From an uncultured Prevotella sp. (GTDB taxonomy: Bacteria; Bacteroidota; Bacteroidia; Bacteroidales; Bacteroidaceae): a stretch of 36,453 bases of DNA. Numbering within the stretch: the first letter of the stretch is position 1; every line of letters begins with the position of its first letter. The position numbers and the translations under genes are program-made. This document shows positions 33,148-36,453 of the stretch, piece by piece. The DNA lies in contig CAKPWR010000024.1 of assembly GCA_934196725.1 (NCBI GenBank), positions 1-36,453 of the forward strand, in the 5' to 3' direction. The notes below the pieces were generated by a model that did not search any database, was not told the origin of the DNA, and saw only the letters and a list, made by a program, of their open reading frames with translations.

Positions 33148-33762
33148 ATGCATATAGCAATAGCAGGAAATATAGGTAGCGGCAAGACAACATTGACCAA
33201 GATGCTTGCCAAAAGATATGGTTGGAAGGCAAACTTCGAACCGGTTGATAATAATCCGTATTTGGCAGATTATTATAAGGATATGGAAAGATGGTCGTTC
33301 AATCTTCAGATCTATTTCTTGAACAAGCGATTCCATGATGTAGTGGAAATCTCCCGTTCAGAACAGACCATAGTACAAGACCGTACCATCTTCGAGGATG
33401 CCCGCATCTTCGCCCCAAATCTTCATGACATCGGCATGATGAGCGATAGGGATTTCAAGAACTATACCGATCTCTTCGATCTGATGATCAGTCTGGTGAA
33501 ACTCCCAGACCTGATGATCTATATCAAGAGCAGCATTCCTACACTCGTCAAGCACATCGAGAAGCGAGGCAGAGATTTCGAGAAGAGTATCCGCATCGAC
33601 TATCTCCAGGGCTTGAATAACCGTTACGAAGAATGGATCAAGAGTTATAAGGGCCGCCTCATCATCATCGATGGTGATAACCTGGAGTTTGGTGAGAATC
33701 CGGAAGATTTCCGCAAGGTTACCGATCTCATTGATGCAGAGCTTTTCGGTCTGTTTAAGTAA
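33148..33762 (+). CDS. Deoxynucleoside kinase (second of tandem pair)
   Basis: A 204-aa paralogue of the previous gene; the first 23 residues are nearly identical (M-[YH]-IAIAGNIGSGKTTLTKMLAK), with the P-loop at 8-16. QDRTIFEDARIFA (about 79-91) and EKRGRDFEKSIRIDYL (about 140-155) are family motifs. The divergence in between (NPYLADYYKDMERWSFNLQIYFLNKRF versus NPYIDDYYKDIPRWALNMEVFYLKQRF) lies in the substrate-binding region. It has no -7 box of its own, so it is probably co-transcribed with the first kinase. No recognisable terminator follows; a repeat island starts within 20 bases. Confidence 0.93.
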   Translation: MHIAIAGNIGSGKTTLTKMLAKRYGWKANFEPVDNNPYLADYYKDMERWSFNLQIYFLNKRFHDVVEISRSEQTIVQDRTIFEDARIFAPNLHDIGMMSDRDFKNYTDLFDLMISLVKLPDLMIYIKSSIPTLVKHIEKRGRDFEKSIRIDYLQGLNNRYEEWIKSYKGRLIIIDGDNLEFGENPEDFRKVTDLIDAELFGLFK

Positions 33763-33792
33763 TGAACTGAAGTTTTGCAAGTGGTTCATGTA

Positions 33793-34015
33793 CGGGCTGA
33801 AGGCCCGCACCAGATGCAGCACGTCCTGAACCAACGGTCACCGGCCGAAGGGAAAGGGCAGAAGCACCAGATGCAGCACACCCTGAACCAACGGTCACCG
33901 GCCGAAGGGAAAGGGCAGAAGCACCAGATGCAGTACGCCCTGAAAGGGCAGAAGCTCCTAGCCCAGGGCAACGCCCTGGGTATTTACGGACGCAAACCTG
34001 TCGCCCTGTAAGGGC
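33793..34015. repeat. REP-like island with 57-base tandem repeat
   Basis: Two full 57-base units (33809-33865, 33866-33922; only two substitutions seen) and a third unit with a 24-base internal deletion (33923-33955). Around them are short palindromes: CGGGC/GCCCG (33793-33807), GCCCTgaaAGGGC (33937-33949), CCCAGGGCaacGCCCTGGG (33962-33980) and GCCCTgtaAGGGC (34003-34015). Composition is much more GC-rich than its neighbours. A reading frame across it (19 residues per unit) has no support as a gene. Confidence 0.85.
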
Positions 34016-34117
34016 AAAAGCTTTATGTATTGCCCAGACTCGCTTCGGGGGCTATCTTCGCTACTGTTTCAGAATAGATAAAAAATGGTTTCTTATTAAA
34101 CTTTTTTCTTTAAAAAG

Positions 34118-34150
34118 TTTGGCTTTTCCAATAATTATTATTACCTTTGC
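34118..34150 (+). promoter_or_regulatory. Complete Bacteroidetes promoter for the sugar-phosphate transferase
   Basis: TTTG (34118-34121), a 20-base spacer and TACCTTTGC (34142-34150) match the consensus. The ATG at 34190 is 40 bases further. The 34016-34117 stretch before it holds no gene. Confidence 0.82.
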
Positions 34151-34189
34151 CATGTTTTTTAAGAATCATTTAGCTCTTATCATGAAGAT

Positions 34190-35650
34190 ATGGATTTGGA
34201 ATGTAATAATAATATGTATATGATTAATAACACCTACAGAGGAAACTTGTTAGTGAGACGATTGGTAATGTGTACCGATTTCGTCCTTTTGAATTGTCTG
34301 TTACTGCTTTTTACCAAGTTTGAATCACAGATGATTCCTGATTACTTTGACCATGCAACGAAGATTACTTTTTTCGTTGCTAATGTCGCCTTATTCCTAA
34401 GTGAATACAACTACTCTACTATCATCCATATACGAAAGATCAGTTTCCTGCAGGTTTTGAAACGTACTTTCTGGTTGTCTGCATTTACCACATTCTGGTT
34501 CTTCGTCTTCGTGAGATTGCTCAGCCATGGGGATAAGATGTTCTCATTCGACATCATCTTTGGCGTTTCATTTTATCTGTTTCTGATTCTTTCCCGACTC
34601 ATTGAACTTCAGATACTTAAATATTTCCGTGCCAATGGTCGCAACAGTCGTACGGCAGTTTTCGTAGGTAACGATCCTGCTGTTGCTGAAATGTATAATA
34701 TCATGACCGAAGACCCTTCTGCTGGTTATGTGGTAAAGGGATATTATGCAGATGAAGATATGAAGAAAGCTCCAGAAGGATTGAAGAGACTTGGAAGTAT
34801 GAAGGACCTCAACGGTATCATCACTTCTACTCTCAACGATACCATCTATGGAACTCCAAATATGATTGATGAGGTATTCTGCTGCTTGTCGCACAAGGAT
34901 TCTGAAGAAATCGTGAAGATTATCCGGTTCTGTGATAAGAATGTAGTACATTTTTATTATCTGCCTCGTGTCTTCGGTGAGTATAAACTGCACCTCGATG
35001 CCCGTAATTTCATGGGAAGAACGGTTTTTTCCAACCACTTTGAACCATTGTCCAGCCTTTCGAACCGATTTATCAAGCGAGCTTTCGATATCGTGGTAAG
35101 TGGTGTTATCTGTCTTTGTGTCTTGCCGTTCATTCCTATCATTGCTCTCATCATCAAAACGCAGAGTCCGGGTCCTATCTTCTTCAAGCAGGCTAGAACG
35201 GGTTTGAATGGTGATACTTTCTACTGTCTGAAGTTCCGTTCCATGCATGTGAACAAGGATGCTGACAAGGCGCAGGCTACCAAGGACGATCCGAGAAAGT
35301 TTGCCTTTGGCAACTTTATGAGAAAGACGAATATTGATGAGTTCCCTCAGTTTATTAATGTATTGAAGGGCGATATGAGTATCGTAGGACCTCGTCCACA
35401 CATGCTCCATCATACTGAGGTATATGGTAGTTTGATTGATAAATATATGGTACGACATTTCTCTAAGCCTGGTATCACAGGTTGGGCACAGGTTACCGGA
35501 TTCCGTGGTGAAACCAAGGAGTTGTGGCAAATGGAAGAACGTGTCCGTAGAGATATCTGGTATATTGAGAACTGGTCGTTCTGGCTCGATATCAAGATCA
35601 TTTTCTTAACAGCGAAGAGTATTCTCTTCCCTGATAAGAATGCTTACTAG
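34190..35650 (+). CDS. Undecaprenyl-phosphate sugar-1-phosphate transferase (exopolysaccharide/capsule initiation, WbaP/WcaJ-like)
   Basis: A 486-aa inner-membrane protein. Four N-terminal membrane segments (about 25-42, 58-72, 92-112, 120-136) precede a CoA-binding-like domain (about 153-260, starting TAVFVGNDP). A further membrane segment (about 298-322) leads to the bacterial sugar-transferase domain. Active-site motifs are KFRSM (348-352), RKTNIDEFPQFINVLKGDMSIVGPRP (378-403, Asp383-Glu384), and GITGWAQVTGFRGET. It moves a sugar phosphate from a nucleotide sugar onto undecaprenyl phosphate, the first step of extracellular polysaccharide synthesis. The specific sugar is not predictable here. 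ATG at 34190 is used; Met9 or Met11 are alternatives. Likely the first gene of a polysaccharide locus continuing beyond the window, although a terminator follows. Confidence 0.94.
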   Translation: MDLECNNNMYMINNTYRGNLLVRRLVMCTDFVLLNCLLLLFTKFESQMIPDYFDHATKITFFVANVALFLSEYNYSTIIHIRKISFLQVLKRTFWLSAFTTFWFFVFVRLLSHGDKMFSFDIIFGVSFYLFLILSRLIELQILKYFRANGRNSRTAVFVGNDPAVAEMYNIMTEDPSAGYVVKGYYADEDMKKAPEGLKRLGSMKDLNGIITSTLNDTIYGTPNMIDEVFCCLSHKDSEEIVKIIRFCDKNVVHFYYLPRVFGEYKLHLDARNFMGRTVFSNHFEPLSSLSNRFIKRAFDIVVSGVICLCVLPFIPIIALIIKTQSPGPIFFKQARTGLNGDTFYCLKFRSMHVNKDADKAQATKDDPRKFAFGNFMRKTNIDEFPQFINVLKGDMSIVGPRPHMLHHTEVYGSLIDKYMVRHFSKPGITGWAQVTGFRGETKELWQMEERVRRDIWYIENWSFWLDIKIIFLTAKSILFPDKNAY

Positions 35651-35661
35651 ATTTAGAAAAC

Positions 35662-35698
35662 CCTCCCTCTGGCTCTTTTGCCAAAGGGAGGTTTTTTT
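35662..35698 (+). terminator. Rho-independent terminator after sugar transferase
   Basis: CCTCCCT (35662-35668) pairs with AGGGAGG (35685-35691), with TGGC/GCCA inside, followed by seven T. Confidence 0.92.
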
Positions 35699-35764
35699 AT
35701 TATCCTTCTCTTCGAAACTTGGTTTTTCTTCTAGACAAAGAGGTGTTTTTTCGATCCACCCCGT

Positions 35765-36014
35765 CCCTCCTTAGCCAAGGAGGGCTCCACCTTCTCCCCA
35801 AGCCCCTCTTCCTCAGGAAGAGGGGATGTAACCGCACCTCTGGTGCTCGGAACCGCTTCGCTCTAAGGTTGGCGGGGCATCAAAGCCCTCGCCATATTTT
35901 GCGGGCTGGGACCGCCTGGGGATGACTTGGTTATTTCTTGATGAACTTGCCTTTCTTACGGGTGATGACAAGACCCTTGGTGGCTAGGCGTTCCGGCGGA
36001 TTTGCAATCCGCCG
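35765..36014. repeat. Cluster of REP-like palindromes
   Basis: Hairpins follow one another: CCCTCCTT/AAGGAGGG (35765-35784), CCCCTCTTCC/GGAAGAGGGG (35803-35825), GCACC/GGTGC (35834-35846) and CGGCGGATT/AATCCGCCG (35994-36014). The stretch is GC-rich and has no gene. Together with the island at 33793-34015 it encloses the sugar-transferase gene. Confidence 0.75.
35931..35987 (-). pseudogene. Remnant of a secreted-protein C-terminal tail
   Basis: On the - strand 18 codons read LATKGLVITRKKGKFIKK and stop (TAA). This resembles the end of Prevotella secreted-protein tails such as KGVVIKYGKKFVQ in the 309-aa protein of this window. Upstream the frame runs straight into the CGGCGGATT palindrome, so the rest of the gene is missing. 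It is likely a gene fragment left beside a REP element. Confidence 0.5.
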
Positions 36015-36095
36015 CTTAAAAAGGCTCGACCTATTTCCTTGCGGACTTGCGTTCCTAATAGCACACCCTCATTTTTTTAGTTTAAAATCTGTTTT

Positions 36096-36242
36096 ATCCC
36101 TCACATCCATCACGTTTTCCATTTTTGAAACTTTAATTGTTTGATAATGAGGTTTTTATCTCTTTTGTTTAGCGTGATGGATTGACGAAATGTTTATAAA
36201 ATCCATCACGCTATCCCTCACGATTTGGGGTTATCTATCACG
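36096..36242. repeat. Iteron-like ATCYATCACG repeats with 13-base inverted pair
   Basis: Ten-base units occur at 36096 (ATCCCTCACA), 36105 (ATCCATCACG), 36201 (ATCCATCACG), 36213 (ATCCCTCACG) and 36233 (ATCTATCACG). An inverse copy is at 36173-36182. AGCGTGATGGATT (36171-36183) and AATCCATCACGCT (36200-36212) form a perfect 13-bp inverted repeat with a 16-base loop. There is no gene here. It could be a protein-binding site array or the leader of a gene beyond the window. Confidence 0.6.
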
Positions 36243-36340
36243 TTTTTCAGCTGATCATTATGCAGAAGTAACTGGATTTATTTACGAGTAAAGCAAACAC
36301 ACCTTGCCGATGGGGCGGAAGCAGGATTGACACGTATCGG

Positions 36341-36430
36341 TTCGTTTCACAGAATGAAACGAAGTGTTTCTCCGCTTGAAAGTACGTATTTTTTATAAGT
36401 GATTGAGAATGAGATAAGTTTTTATCTCAT
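36341..36430 (+). other. Two hairpins at the window end
   Basis: TTCGTTTCA (36341-36349) pairs with TGAAACGAA (36355-36363), and ATGAGATAA (36409-36417) with TTATCTCAT (36422-36430). Neither is followed by a good T run. Possibly leader structures of a gene starting beyond the window. No gene is seen from 36015 to 36453. Confidence 0.5.
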
Positions 36431-36453
36431 AAAAAGAAGAGGTTACGAATTAG

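Noticed and set aside
33775..34011. 78-codon frame through the 57-base repeats
   Set aside because: Consists of repeat units and palindromes, lacks a recognisable leader, and stays open because the repeat length is a multiple of three.
35719..36144. Two 68-codon + strand frames after the sugar transferase
   Set aside because: They run through REP-like palindromes and have no protein-like pattern; the only convincing coding trace there is the short - strand tail.
36096..36242. Repeat array as a replication origin
   Set aside because: No replication protein gene and no DnaA-box cluster seen; only the iteron-like look supports it, so it is left as an unexplained site array.

Overview
The window looks like a chromosomal segment of a Bacteroidales gut or rumen bacterium, most likely Prevotella/Segatella. 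The evidence is SusC/SusD pairs with SPII lipoproteins, Bacteroidetes -7 promoter boxes (TAnnTTTGC) in front of the transcription units, a GH26-GH5 fusion of the kind known from Prevotella bryantii, and Prevotella-style C-terminal tails. Apart from its two ends, the window is one large locus for beta-mannan/glucomannan use.

Unit A (+ strand, 1-12146) starts inside a susC gene. It continues with susD, two large surface lipoproteins, a BACON-GH5 lipoprotein, a second GH5 and a small secreted protein made of two similar putative binding modules. Unit B (- strand, 24815-12319) runs toward unit A: susC, susD, two IPT/TIG surface glycan-binding lipoproteins, a 151-aa protein with a T9SS-like tail overlapping a GH26-GH5 bifunctional enzyme by ATGA, and a GH26-like lipoprotein that has lost catalytic residues. 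A and B meet at a strong bidirectional terminator (12274-12304). Unit C (+, 25567-32177) diverges from B: a CE7-type acetyl esterase, GH26 mannanase, GH130 mannosylglucose phosphorylase, GPH-family sugar symporter and cellobiose 2-epimerase. The last four have the gene order and functions of the Bacteroides fragilis mannobiose pathway.

The inferred flow is as follows. SusCD pairs and surface lipoproteins capture mannan; GH26-GH5 and GH5 enzymes cut it; the esterase removes acetyl groups; GH26 trims to mannobiose; the symporter imports mannobiose; the epimerase converts it to mannosyl-glucose; and the phosphorylase releases mannose 1-phosphate and glucose. No alpha-galactosidase, beta-mannosidase or hybrid two-component regulator is present in the window.

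After a terminator at 32216-32300 come two tandem deoxynucleoside kinases with their own promoter. Next is an exopolysaccharide-initiating sugar-phosphate transferase (34190-35650), with palindromic repeat clusters on both sides. The last 750 bases hold no gene: they contain REP-like hairpins, a short remnant of a secreted-protein tail, and an array of ATCYATCACG-type repeats. Seven-base tandem repeats lie directly before five of the genes in 26.9-33.1 kb.
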